DNA of 59,114 nucleotides from Gammaproteobacteria bacterium LSUCC0112 (GTDB lineage: Bacteria; Pseudomonadota; Gammaproteobacteria; Pseudomonadales; Pseudohongiellaceae), in the NCBI GenBank assembly GCA_004535785.1, contig SPIB01000002.1, positions 805,309-864,422 of the forward strand, written 5' to 3'. The position numbers and the translations under genes were made by a program. A model generated the notes under the pieces. That model made no database searches. It was not told the DNA's origin and saw nothing but the letters and a program-made list of their open reading frames with translations. Below are positions 49,897 through 58,938 of this stretch, one piece after another. Numbering within the stretch: the first letter of the stretch is position 1; each line of letters begins with the position of its first letter.

Positions 49897-51363
49897 ATGA
49901 ATCTGTCAGGCATCACAATTCTCGTTTATCTTGCACTTATCACCATGGTGAGTATTTATCTGACCAAACGCAATAAAAGCTCTGACGACTGGGCCATCGG
50001 TGGTGGCGGCATGGGGCTGTGGCTGATTGCTGCAGGCATCGCCGGCACCCGGATTGGAGGCGCTGGGACTTATGGTGTGGCAGGTGACACCATGAATACC
50101 GGTGTGTGGAACATGTGGTACGGCGTGAATTCATTCCTCGCGCTGGCATTGGTGGGTTTGTTTTTTGCAGTGCCCTATCGACGCCTGCGTCTGACAACCA
50201 TCAGCGAACTGTTTGTCAAACGTCATGACAGTACACGCAACGGTTGGTTGACCAGCCTGTGTGTACAGACAGAATACCTGATCATCAATATTCTGGAACC
50301 ACTGCTGGTTGGCATCATCATCAGCGCGGTATTCGGCATCAACCGCGAACTGGCCATCATGATCGGTGCGGTGATTATTATCTGCTCCACCACGTTTTCC
50401 GGCTTGCGCGGTGCCTCTGCCACCAATGTGATTCACGTGGTGGTGGTAACGTTGGGCCTATCCGCAGTTGCCGTTATAGCAGGCGCTGAACTGGGCGGCA
50501 TCAGCGGTATCAAGGAAAAAGTAGACCTGGCGCTGACTGGCTCTGAAGTGAACCCCGCCAGCTGGTGGAGTTTTATTGGTCTCGGTTGGTTCCCGATCAT
50601 TGCCATGTTTTTCTCTGCTGTGATTCATACTCCGGCAGCCTCGGTGTATGTGAACTACTCCAGCTCCGCTAAAACCGAAAGCCTGCTGATTCCTGCCTTC
50701 CTGATGGCCGGCGTGCTGGCGGCCATTATGCCTATTCTGGCTTCGATCATCGGCATTGAAGCCGTTGCCAAATACGGCACTGACAGTGGCATTACCAGCT
50801 ACGCTACCATCACACGCATTGCCACCGACACCGGCCCGATTATCGGCGGCGTCGCCATAGCCGCCGTTCTGGCAGCACTGATTTCCTCAGGCGGGCCGAT
50901 TCTGCTGTCCAGCGCAACACTGTTTGTGAACGACTGGATTCCCGCCTCCAACACCTATGAACCCAAGCGCAAGTTGAAAGCCTATCGCGTCACCAGTGTG
51001 ATTTACGGCCTCTTCGCCGGTGTGCTGGCGTGCCTGCTGCCCATCAGCTCGGTGCTGGAATTGCTGCTGCTGGGTTTTGCGATGGTGGTACCACCGGCGC
51101 TGGCCATTGGATTTATCTTTTACTGGCGTAAAACCACTGAACAAGGCGTGTTCTGGGGCATCGCGTCCGGCTACGGCCTCGGCCTGATCGCCTGGGCTGC
51201 CAATACGTTGTTCCTGCACTGGGAAACAGACGTTGCAGCCTACTTCACCACACTGGTCCCACTTGTTGTAATCCCGGTGGTATCGCTGATGACCCAGTCT
51301 CCCGAGAATCAGGGCGCCAAATGTGATGCCTTCTACAAAGCGCTGAGAACCCCGGCCCCTTAA
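49897..51363 (+). CDS. sodium:solute symporter (SSS family)
   Basis: 488 residues, about 13 membrane segments. N-terminal LVYLALITMVSIYLTKRNKSSDDWAIGGGGMG and GTRIGGAGTYGVAGDTMNTG are characteristic of SSS helix 1-2, and RLRLTTISELFVKRH follows helix 3. The substrate group (proline, acetate, sialic acid, other) is not clear. A GGGGGGGAT ribosome site precedes the ATG. The stop is followed by a 12-bp direct repeat (TTAACCGGGGTC twice), the second copy running into the left inverted repeat of the GAP cassette. Confidence 0.85.
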   Translation: MNLSGITILVYLALITMVSIYLTKRNKSSDDWAIGGGGMGLWLIAAGIAGTRIGGAGTYGVAGDTMNTGVWNMWYGVNSFLALALVGLFFAVPYRRLRLTTISELFVKRHDSTRNGWLTSLCVQTEYLIINILEPLLVGIIISAVFGINRELAIMIGAVIIICSTTFSGLRGASATNVIHVVVVTLGLSAVAVIAGAELGGISGIKEKVDLALTGSEVNPASWWSFIGLGWFPIIAMFFSAVIHTPAASVYVNYSSSAKTESLLIPAFLMAGVLAAIMPILASIIGIEAVAKYGTDSGITSYATITRIATDTGPIIGGVAIAAVLAALISSGGPILLSSATLFVNDWIPASNTYEPKRKLKAYRVTSVIYGLFAGVLACLLPISSVLELLLLGFAMVVPPALAIGFIFYWRKTTEQGVFWGIASGYGLGLIAWAANTLFLHWETDVAAYFTTLVPLVVIPVVSLMTQSPENQGAKCDAFYKALRTPAP

Positions 51364-51377
51364 CCGGGGTCTTAACC

Positions 51378-51413
51378 GGGGTCGGAGAGATCATTTTTTG
51401 TACAGATGTAAAC
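51378..51413 (+). repeat. left 36-bp inverted repeat of the GAP-gene cassette
   Basis: Starts GGGGTCGGAGAGATCA and ends TACAGATGTAAAC. The reverse complement recurs at 52313-52348 with three mismatches in 36. The first 16 bases equal a half of the GGGGTCGG palindrome copy at 32498. Confidence 0.85.
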
Positions 51414-51505
51414 CAGACTTTGCGTCGACAATGCTGATGCATACACACACGTTCTATCGCCCGTGATAAAGTCACCCTGGAATCGACGCCAGGGATGACT
51501 CGCAA

Positions 51506-52228
51506 TTGGGTATTGAATTACTGATCAGCTTGACAGGGCTTGCGCTGATTGACAGCACCAGCATCGGGACACTCCTGATTCCGATCTGGTTGCTGCTGGA
51601 CCACCGTCAGGTGCGAGCATCCAGCATGATGATTTACCTGCTGACAATTGCAGGTTTTTATCTGCTGATGGGCCTCGCCATCATGTTTGGAGCGGACTTG
51701 CTTGCCAGCGCTGAAAATCCTGCGCCATCCAATGAAGCACTCCCAACAAATTCGATCACAGCCTTATTGCTGCTGATTGCGCAATTGGCAATCGGTATCG
51801 TGTTGTTTGTCATCAGCTTTCGTTTCGACAGCAGCAAACCCAGTGCGACTTCGCGCGTGGAACGCTGGAAACAAAAGGCCGCAGATGCCACAACATCCGT
51901 GCGTTTTCTGATGGGTCTGGCCCTGTTTGCTGCCTTGGCGGAAGTTGCAACCATGTTGCCCTATCTGGGCGCCATCGCCCTGATTGCCACTGCACAACTG
52001 CCATGGCATCTGGTTTTTATCCTGATGTTTGCCTACTGCCTGATGATGATTTTGCCGGCGATGGTACTACTGGTGCTGCGAATGCTGCTGGGTGAGCGCA
52101 TCCGGCCTATATTGATAACGGTAGATAGCTGGATCACCAAAAACGCGGCCTCAGCACTCGGCTGGGTGCTGGGCATCGCAGGATTCCTGATTGCCAGCGA
52201 TGCGTTAACCAGACTGTGGATTGTGTGA
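51506..52228 (+). CDS. GAP-family (Sap-like) membrane protein
   Basis: 240 residues, about six membrane segments. The opening LLISLTGLALIDSTSIGTLLIPIWLLLD matches the GAP/Sap family (named for mycobacterial sulfolipid-addressing protein), and a long charged cytoplasmic loop (SSKPSATSRVERWKQKA) precedes the second half. Start TTG 51506, weak ribosome site. The whole gene is enclosed by a pair of 36-bp inverted repeats and lies between two convergent genes, consistent with later insertion. The family is thought to export lipids or small molecules; substrate unknown. Confidence 0.72.
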   Translation: MGIELLISLTGLALIDSTSIGTLLIPIWLLLDHRQVRASSMMIYLLTIAGFYLLMGLAIMFGADLLASAENPAPSNEALPTNSITALLLLIAQLAIGIVLFVISFRFDSSKPSATSRVERWKQKAADATTSVRFLMGLALFAALAEVATMLPYLGAIALIATAQLPWHLVFILMFAYCLMMILPAMVLLVLRMLLGERIRPILITVDSWITKNAASALGWVLGIAGFLIASDALTRLWIV

Positions 52229-52312
52229 ACAGTGGCTGTAACGACGTGAGCACCGGCCTGATGCGTCCACTGTCTCTCGATCAAACTCCGTATACAACAC
52301 CAAGTCGCCACA

Positions 52313-52348
52313 GTTTACATCTGTACAAAAAATGATCCCGCTGACCCC
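52313..52348 (-). repeat. right 36-bp inverted repeat of the GAP-gene cassette
   Basis: GTTTACATCTGTAC through CTGACCCC, ending one base before the frmA stop codon. Complement of the left repeat at 51378-51413; the inner 25 bases are identical, and the three mismatches fall in the GGGGTCGGAGAG part. Confidence 0.85.
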
Positions 52349-52349
52349 A

Positions 52350-53456
52350 TCAATACAGCACAACACTGCGGATTGATTTGCCTTCATGCATCAGATCAAA
52401 CGCGTCGTTGATCTTGTCCAGCGGCATGGTGTGGGTGATCAGGTCATCGATATTGATACGCCCTTCCATATACATATCGACGATGGTGGGTACATCGGTA
52501 CGACCGCGCGCACCACCAAAAGCGCTGCCGCGCCACACACGACCGGTCACCAGCTGGAAGGGACGGGTCGAGATTTCTTTGCCGGCACCGGCCACGCCGA
52601 TGATGATGGACTCTCCCCAGCCTTTGTGACACGCCTCCAGCGCCTGACGCATGGTAGTGACGTTGCCGATACACTCGAAGGTGTAATCCGCGCCGCCCTT
52701 GGTCAACTCAACAATGGCTTCCACCAGGTTATGCACATCTTTCGGATTGATAAAGTCAGTCATTCCAAATTTGCGTGCCAGCTCAACTTTGCCCGGATTG
52801 ATATCGACACCAATAATCTGCCGTGCACCCACCAGCCGCGCCGCTTGGATGACATTCAGACCAATCCCCCCCAGACCAAACACCACAACCCTTGAACCCG
52901 GCTCAACTTTGGCATCAAAAATCACAGCGCCAACACCTGTCGTCACGCCACAACCGATGTAGCAGACTTTATCCAACGGTGCATCCGGGCGAATTTTGGC
53001 CAAAGCAATCTCGGGCAATACGGTGAAATTGGAGAATGTGGAACAACCCATGTAGTGCAGAATGGGCTTGCCATCCAACGAAAAACGGCTGGTGCCGTCC
53101 GGCATCAAACCGCGCCCTTGTGTGCTACGAATCGCCTGACACAGATTGGTTTTTGGATGCAGACAATACTCACATTCTCGACATTCCGGCGTATACAACG
53201 GAATCACGGTGTCTCCCTTTTTCAGAGACTTCACACCGGGTCCCACATCCACCACTACACCAGCACCTTCATGACCCAAAATCGCCGGGAACGCCCCTTC
53301 CGGATCATCGCCTGACAAGGTAAACGCATCGGTATGGCAAATGCCGGTGGCCCTTAATTCAACCAAGACTTCACCAGCTTTTGGACCCTCCAGATCAACT
53401 TCAATTATTTCAAGCGGTTTACCTGCAGCAAAGGCGACGGCGGCACGTGTTTTCAT
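52350..53456 (-). CDS. frmA: S-(hydroxymethyl)glutathione dehydrogenase (class III alcohol dehydrogenase)
   Basis: Oxidises the glutathione-formaldehyde adduct with NAD in the cytoplasm. 368 residues, the usual family length. Catalytic zinc site in ATGICHTD and [12 protein letters not shown]; the structural zinc cysteines are in [15 protein letters not shown]; cofactor fold [15 protein letters not shown]. The class III hallmark [19 protein letters not shown] is intact. AGGAG upstream of ATG. First gene of an frmAB operon, with frmB next in the opposite order (frmB lies upstream on this strand), gap 38 bases. No frmR repressor gene is nearby. Confidence 0.95.
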   Translation of the reverse strand: MKTRAAVAFAAGKPLEIIEVDLEGPKAGEVLVELRATGICHTDAFTLSGDDPEGAFPAILGHEGAGVVVDVGPGVKSLKKGDTVIPLYTPECRECEYCLHPKTNLCQAIRSTQGRGLMPDGTSRFSLDGKPILHYMGCSTFSNFTVLPEIALAKIRPDAPLDKVCYIGCGVTTGVGAVIFDAKVEPGSRVVVFGLGGIGLNVIQAARLVGARQIIGVDINPGKVELARKFGMTDFINPKDVHNLVEAIVELTKGGADYTFECIGNVTTMRQALEACHKGWGESIIIGVAGAGKEISTRPFQLVTGRVWRGSAFGGARGRTDVPTIVDMYMEGRINIDDLITHTMPLDKINDAFDLMHEGKSIRSVVLY

Positions 53457-53494
53457 TCGACAGGCTCCTGAATTTTCGTTTCGATAGGTACAAC

Positions 53495-54334
53495 TTATGC
53501 TAATAAATAGGTTGCATGAAAGCGCAGATGCTCTTCCATAAACGTGGATACAAAATAGTAACTGTGTTCGTAACCGTCTTGGTAACGGACGCGGGCGTTG
53601 GGCAACTTTACGGCGACGGCGATCAATGCGTCGGTGTTTAATTGCTTCTCCAGAAATTCGTCAGCGGTGCCCGTATCAACCAACATGGGCAACGATAAAC
53701 CGTGCGCCTTCAATAATTCCACTGTGTCGTAGGCTTTCCAGTCTTGCTGATCGTCCCCCAGATACGCGGAAAACGCTTTTTGACCCCAGGGGCATCGCAT
53801 GGGATTGGCGATTGGCGCAAAGGCAGACACCGACACAAAACGTTGTGGCAATTTGCTTGCAATCATCAAGGCGCCATGTCCCCCCATTGAGTGGCCACTG
53901 ATGGCGCGTTTGTCATTGACCGGAAAATTCTGTTCGATTAATGAAGGTAATTCACAGGTGATGTAATCAAACATCTGAAAGTTTTTTTGCCAGGGTGCCT
54001 GTGTGGCATTCAGGTAAAAACCTGCGCCCTGCCCCAGATCATACGCCTCATCATTGGGCACATGCTCACCCCGCGGGCTGGTATCGGGGATCACCAGCGC
54101 CAGCCCCAGTTGCGCTGCCACACGTTGCGCCCCGGATTTTGTGCTGAAATTCTCATCTGTGCCCGTCAGACCTGTCAGCCAGTACAACACCGGTACCCGC
54201 TGCCCGTTGCTGGCCTGCGGCGGTAGAAAGACCGAAAAGCGCATGGTGCAGCCAAGTACGGCAGATGCGTGCTCAAGGCGTGTTTGTGTGCCACCAAAGT
54301 GTTTTCGCTGGTTGATGGTTGTCAGTACCGACAT
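53495..54334 (-). CDS. frmB: S-formylglutathione hydrolase
   Basis: Esterase-D family enzyme of 279 residues that hydrolyses S-formylglutathione to formate and glutathione, completing formaldehyde detoxification begun by FrmA. Nucleophile elbow [13 protein letters not shown], oxyanion region [13 protein letters not shown], Asp in [11 protein letters not shown] and catalytic His in YEHSYYF are all present. It is transcribed first, with frmA following on the same strand. Length is normal. Confidence 0.94.
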   Translation of the reverse strand: MSVLTTINQRKHFGGTQTRLEHASAVLGCTMRFSVFLPPQASNGQRVPVLYWLTGLTGTDENFSTKSGAQRVAAQLGLALVIPDTSPRGEHVPNDEAYDLGQGAGFYLNATQAPWQKNFQMFDYITCELPSLIEQNFPVNDKRAISGHSMGGHGALMIASKLPQRFVSVSAFAPIANPMRCPWGQKAFSAYLGDDQQDWKAYDTVELLKAHGLSLPMLVDTGTADEFLEKQLNTDALIAVAVKLPNARVRYQDGYEHSYYFVSTFMEEHLRFHATYLLA

Positions 54335-54512
54335 AAGAAGCTACCCAAAATTTAAACATTCATGGATCCGGAAGATAAACGATGCCGGTGTAAAAAACCA
54401 ACAGCACGGCATTAATCAGGCCATAACTTTATAACTTGTTAATCTGAGGTTGGAGACACTACTATTGACAGCAATTGATGCAGGCTTTGATTTGACTTGG
54501 AGTCACCTATAA

Positions 54513-55067
54513 ATGACCAACGAACAACCCACGCTGGCGACCGAACGACTGCGCCTGCGTGCTTACCGGCTTGACGATGCCGCCCGCGTTCAAAAACTCG
54601 CCGGAGAACGTGAAATCGCAGAGATGACCCGCACCATCCCGCATCCCTATCCGGATGGCGAAGCGCAGCGCTGGATCAGCCACCAAGCAGTGGCCTGGCA
54701 GGAAGGCAGTGCCGTGTCATTTGCCGTCACCCTGCGCAACAAAGACGAAACCATCGGCACCGTTGGGCTGTTCAATCGCCTTGATCAGGAAGCTGAAATT
54801 GGTTACTGGATAGGCAAACCGTTTCAGGGGGAAGGTTACTGTACAGAGGCCGTCGAGGCATTGATCGGGTTTGGTATCGCCGAACTTGGCATTGCCCGCT
54901 TTTATGCCAGCCATTTAAAACGTAACCCCGCCTCAGGTGCGGTGCTGCGTAACGCCGGTTTGCGCAAGATTGGTAAAGACACCATTATCTGGCGCGATGG
55001 TGTCAGCCAGGAACCTATTGAGTTGTATGAATTGTTGATCATGGATGAAGCCCCCTCCGAGGACTGA
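54513..55067 (+). CDS. GNAT acetyltransferase, RimJ/RimL-like
   Basis: 184 residues with the acetyltransf_3 layout: LATERLRLRAYRLDDAARVQKLA, VSFAVTLRNKDETIGTVGLF, EIGYWIGKPFQGEGYCTEAVEALIGFG (acetyl-CoA loop), and ARFYASHLKRNPASGAVLRNAGLRKIG. Members acetylate ribosomal or other protein N-termini, antibiotics or small amines, so the acceptor is open. TTGGAG lies 10 bases upstream of the ATG. The APC permease gene follows after 40 bases. Confidence 0.88.
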   Translation: MTNEQPTLATERLRLRAYRLDDAARVQKLAGEREIAEMTRTIPHPYPDGEAQRWISHQAVAWQEGSAVSFAVTLRNKDETIGTVGLFNRLDQEAEIGYWIGKPFQGEGYCTEAVEALIGFGIAELGIARFYASHLKRNPASGAVLRNAGLRKIGKDTIIWRDGVSQEPIELYELLIMDEAPSED

Positions 55068-55107
55068 CGCCTGTTCAGTTAACACCCATCCCATCGAGCA
55101 CTGAATA

Positions 55108-56448
55108 ATGTACAAGGCCGGCTCCTACACCCCCACCACAGCCATCGCGGTCGTGATTGCCAACATGGTGGGCACGGGCGTCTTCACCAGCATTGGATTT
55201 CAGATCATCGATATCAAATCCAGTTTTGTGCTGCTGATGCTCTGGCTGGTGGGCGGCGTTGCCGCGCTGTGCGGCGCTCTGACCTACGCTGAGCTTGCCA
55301 GCCGCCTGCCGCGCTCAGGCGGTGAATACAATTTTTTGAGTCAGCTGTATCACCCCTCCGTGGGTTTTGTGTCGGGCTGGGTCTCGTTGACTGTGGGGTT
55401 TGCCGCGCCGACCGCATTGGCCGCCATGACCTTTGCGGCCTATCTGGATTCCGCACTGGTCAACATCGTGGATATCAATCGGGTGCTCGCCGCGCTGTTA
55501 TTGGTCAGTATTGTGACCATTGTGCATGGCCGGGATCACAAGGCCAGTGGGGGTCTGCAGAACTGGTTTACGCTGATCAAAATCGGATTGATTATCGGAT
55601 TTGTGGTGTTGGTAGGCTTGACCGTTGATGCCCCACAAACTGTGAATTTACTGCCGGTTAGAGGAGATGGCACATTACTGACCAGCAGTGCGTTCGCCGT
55701 ATCACTTATTTATGTCAATTACGCGTATACCGGCTGGAACGCCGCCACCTACATCACCGGAGAAATAGACAATCCCGGGCGCTCCGTGCCACTGGTACTG
55801 ATTGTTGGCACGTCTGTGGTGATTCTGTTGTATCTGGCGCTCAACGCCACATTCCTGTACGCAGTCCCCATGGAGATGCTGGAAGGCAAACTCGAAATTG
55901 GTGTGATTGTCGCACAGGAAACCTTCGGCGAAACCGGCGCGTTGATGATGGGCGGGGTGCTGTCGTTACTACTGATTTCCACGGTCTCGGCCATGCTGAT
56001 GGCGGGCCCGCGTGTATTGCAGGTCATGGGTGAAGACTTCCGCCTGTTCCGTAAACTGTCAGTTCACAACAAAGGCGGTGTGCCACGCACAGCAATTTAT
56101 ACACAAGGTGTGTTGACATTGATTTTTATTCTGACCTCCACCTTTGAATCCATTCTGGTATTTTCGGGATTTATTCTGGGGTTGAGTTCGCTGGCGACCG
56201 TGCTTGGCGTATTTGTACTGCGTTATCAAAAAGGTGCCGATGTTCTTGCCAAATGCGACGACAACGGCTATCGGACCTGGTTGTACCCGCTGCCACCGCT
56301 CATTTACAGCAGCATCGTAATCTGGACACTGACGTTTATCATCATCAACAGGCCACAGGAAGCCGGCATTGCCCTCGCCATTGTTGTGCTGGGATTTGCG
56401 GCCTGGTATTTCACTGAAAAATTATCTGCCAACGGGGATTCCCAATGA
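55108..56448 (+). CDS. APC-family amino acid permease
   Basis: 446 residues, 12 membrane segments. The first reads TAIAVVIANMVGTGVFTSIGFQI, with the unwound G-x-G motif (MVGTGVF) that contacts the substrate amine and carboxylate in APC proteins; YAELASRLPRSGGEYNFLSQ is the conserved helix 2-3 region and NYAYTGWNAATYITGEIDNPGRSVP that of helix 6. Related to LAT/SteT-like exchangers. Its stop overlaps the start of the penicillin acylase gene (ATGA), suggesting uptake of amino acids released by that enzyme. Confidence 0.88.
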   Translation: MYKAGSYTPTTAIAVVIANMVGTGVFTSIGFQIIDIKSSFVLLMLWLVGGVAALCGALTYAELASRLPRSGGEYNFLSQLYHPSVGFVSGWVSLTVGFAAPTALAAMTFAAYLDSALVNIVDINRVLAALLLVSIVTIVHGRDHKASGGLQNWFTLIKIGLIIGFVVLVGLTVDAPQTVNLLPVRGDGTLLTSSAFAVSLIYVNYAYTGWNAATYITGEIDNPGRSVPLVLIVGTSVVILLYLALNATFLYAVPMEMLEGKLEIGVIVAQETFGETGALMMGGVLSLLLISTVSAMLMAGPRVLQVMGEDFRLFRKLSVHNKGGVPRTAIYTQGVLTLIFILTSTFESILVFSGFILGLSSLATVLGVFVLRYQKGADVLAKCDDNGYRTWLYPLPPLIYSSIVIWTLTFIIINRPQEAGIALAIVVLGFAAWYFTEKLSANGDSQ

Positions 56449-58805
56449 CTGACCTGACCCATTCCAATCCTTTATTGCTGCGTGCCATTCAACGCAATAT
56501 GACCGGCACCCTGCGCGGCGCTTTATTGTTACCGCTGGCACTGGCAACGCTGATCACCTGTGCACCACAACAAGACAACAGCAGCGTTTCAATCGAACAA
56601 GCGGAAATTGAAATCTCTGCGGAATCGCAGCGTTTAAATAAAATCGCCCAGCGCGTGGAAATCGTGCGGGACGATTTTGGTGTCGCACATATTTACGCTG
56701 AAACCGATGCCGACGCGGTGTTCGGATTCTTGTACGCACAAGCTGAAGATGACTTCCCGCGTATTGAGCGCAATTACACCTGGGCCATTGGCCGTCTTGC
56801 GGAAGTCGAGGGCGAAAGTGCGCTGTACAGCGACTTGCGCGCCAAGTTGTATATGAGCGAAGACGAAGCCAAAGCGGCGTATGACGCCGCACCTGAGTGG
56901 CTACGGGCCTTGTGTGACGCCTTTGCTGACGGCCTGAATTTTTACCTCGCGTCTAATCCGCACGTGCAACCCAAACTGCTGACACGGTTTGAAAACTGGA
57001 TGCCTTTTTACTTTTTTGAGGGCTCTATCGGCGGCGATATCGAAGCCATCCCAACCGCCGGTATCGAAGCACTGTACTCACAGGCCGACGCACGAGTCTC
57101 TGCACTCCCGCTGGCATCCACTGTTGATTTGACGGCCCAACCGGTCATCGCACAACTGCCGCCCGCACCTCTCGCTGACACCATTTTTGATGAACCGGCC
57201 GGATCCAATGGCATCGCGATTAATGGCGAAATGAGTGCCAGTGGCAACGCGCTGCTGTTGATCAACCCGCACACCAGTTTCTTTTTCCGTGGCGAATATC
57301 ATCTGGTCAGTGACGAAGGCCTGAATGCCTATGGCGCAGCCACATGGGGTCAGTTTTTTATCTATCAGGGTTTTAACGAAACCACCGGCTGGATGCACAC
57401 CAGTACCTTTGCTGACTTTATGGATGAGTTTGTGCATCAGGTTGTGAACGACAATGGCGAACTCAAGTATCGCTTTGGCGACGAATTGCGGCCGATAGAA
57501 ATCTCAGAAGTGACGCTGCGTTATCGCACCAACGTCGCCGAAGGTACTGACAATTCAGCCGCGCAGTACGCTGAGCGCACCTTCCCGATTTACCGCACCC
57601 ATCAAGGCCCGATCACCCACATGCAGGATGATCAGTGGGTGGTGACGCGCATCAACTGGAATCCGGTGGATGCGCTGCGGCAGTCGTATCAACGCATGAA
57701 AACCGCCAACTACGATGAGTTCCGCGAGATGATGGACATCCGCACCAACTCATCCAATAACACGGTGTTTGCCGATGCGGAAGGCAATATTGCCTATTTC
57801 CACGGCAATTTTATGCCCAGACGCGACCCACAATTTGATTATTCACAACCGGTTGATGGCAGTAACCCTGCCACGGACTGGCAAGGTGTGCACGAGGTTG
57901 AAGAGACGGTGATGATTGTTAATCCGCCCAATGGCTGGATACAAAACAGCAACGCCACGCCGTTTACCGTGTCGGGTGAATACAGTCCCAATCCGGACAA
58001 CTATCCTCGGTATATGGCACCGGATGCTGAAAATTTCCGGCAGTTAAATTCCGTGGAGCTGTTGTCATCGACCTCGGGCCTGAACATCAACAGTCTACTG
58101 GATCTGGCGTACGACCCGACATTAAAAGCCTTTGAGCAACTGATTCCGGGGCTGGTCAGTGCCTGGGAAGAACTGGAGCCGGATTGGCCGGATCTGGAAC
58201 AACCCATCGAAGCGCTGCGTGGCTGGAACTTTGATGTCAGCACGGACTCTGTGGCGATGACACTGGCACATTTTTACGGCATGAATGCGGCGCAACAGAT
58301 CGACACACCGGCCGGCATGACACAACTGGAACAAATCAACTGGCTGGGCACGGATGCCTCTGCGGTTGACAAGTTGCGGGTGTTCAGCGAGACGATTGTG
58401 CAATTAAATGAGAGCTTTGGCACCTGGAATACGCCATGGGGTGATGTCAATCGTTTCCAGCGCATTACGGGCGACATTAACCATCCGTACAGTGACAATG
58501 CACCGAGCCTGGCGGTTGGCATGGCATCGTCACGTTGGGGGGCGTTGGCGTCATTTGGGGCACGTGCGTTTCCGGGGACAAACCGTATTTACGGTAACTC
58601 GGGCAACAGTTTTGTGGCAGTCGTTGAATTTGGCGATAAAGTTGAGGCTATCTCTATTCTGGCCGGGGGTCAGAGCAGTGATCCGGCATCGCCGCACTTT
58701 GATGATCAGGCGCAGCGTTATGTGGAGAGGGAGTTTAAAACGGTGGCATTTTACCCTGAGGATGTGAACGCTCGGGCGCAGCGGCGTTACCATCCGGGTG
58801 AGTGA
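56445..58805 (+). CDS. penicillin acylase family Ntn-hydrolase lipoprotein
   Basis: 786-residue precursor with an N-terminal lipoprotein signal (lipobox LITC, C39), so it should face the periplasm. The catalytic Ser of the beta subunit is S254 in PAGSNGIAI, exposed by autocleavage after Gly; the alpha part has RDDFGVAHIYAETDADAVFGFLYAQAEDDFPR. NPHTSFFFRGEYHLVSDEGLNAYGA and QGFNETTGWMHT are typical of aculeacin/AHL-acylase relatives. Substrates may be acyl-homoserine lactones or other N-acyl amides, or beta-lactams. Coupled to an APC permease. Followed by a 25-bp tandem repeat. Confidence 0.88.
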   Translation: MTDLTHSNPLLLRAIQRNMTGTLRGALLLPLALATLITCAPQQDNSSVSIEQAEIEISAESQRLNKIAQRVEIVRDDFGVAHIYAETDADAVFGFLYAQAEDDFPRIERNYTWAIGRLAEVEGESALYSDLRAKLYMSEDEAKAAYDAAPEWLRALCDAFADGLNFYLASNPHVQPKLLTRFENWMPFYFFEGSIGGDIEAIPTAGIEALYSQADARVSALPLASTVDLTAQPVIAQLPPAPLADTIFDEPAGSNGIAINGEMSASGNALLLINPHTSFFFRGEYHLVSDEGLNAYGAATWGQFFIYQGFNETTGWMHTSTFADFMDEFVHQVVNDNGELKYRFGDELRPIEISEVTLRYRTNVAEGTDNSAAQYAERTFPIYRTHQGPITHMQDDQWVVTRINWNPVDALRQSYQRMKTANYDEFREMMDIRTNSSNNTVFADAEGNIAYFHGNFMPRRDPQFDYSQPVDGSNPATDWQGVHEVEETVMIVNPPNGWIQNSNATPFTVSGEYSPNPDNYPRYMAPDAENFRQLNSVELLSSTSGLNINSLLDLAYDPTLKAFEQLIPGLVSAWEELEPDWPDLEQPIEALRGWNFDVSTDSVAMTLAHFYGMNAAQQIDTPAGMTQLEQINWLGTDASAVDKLRVFSETIVQLNESFGTWNTPWGDVNRFQRITGDINHPYSDNAPSLAVGMASSRWGALASFGARAFPGTNRIYGNSGNSFVAVVEFGDKVEAISILAGGQSSDPASPHFDDQAQRYVEREFKTVAFYPEDVNARAQRRYHPGE

Positions 58806-58859
58806 GAAAGTTTAATGCGATAAGGCGGCATCGGGTGCTGATTTAGTGCTATATCTGCC

Positions 58860-58934
58860 TCTGCGGTCAACCCCAGAATCGAGTTCTGCGGCCAAACCCA
58901 GAATCGAGCTCCGCAGCGACATCCAAAATTGAAC
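58860..58934. repeat. 25-bp tandem repeat, three units
   Basis: Units start TCTGCGGTCAACCC (58860), TCTGCGGCCAAACCC (58885) and TCCGCAGCGACATCC (58910), the third decayed. Each of the first two contains CAGAATCGAG, and CAGAA-TCGAG-TTCTG can fold as a small hairpin. Lies between convergent genes and could help terminate both. Confidence 0.65.
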
Positions 58935-58938
58935 TGAA

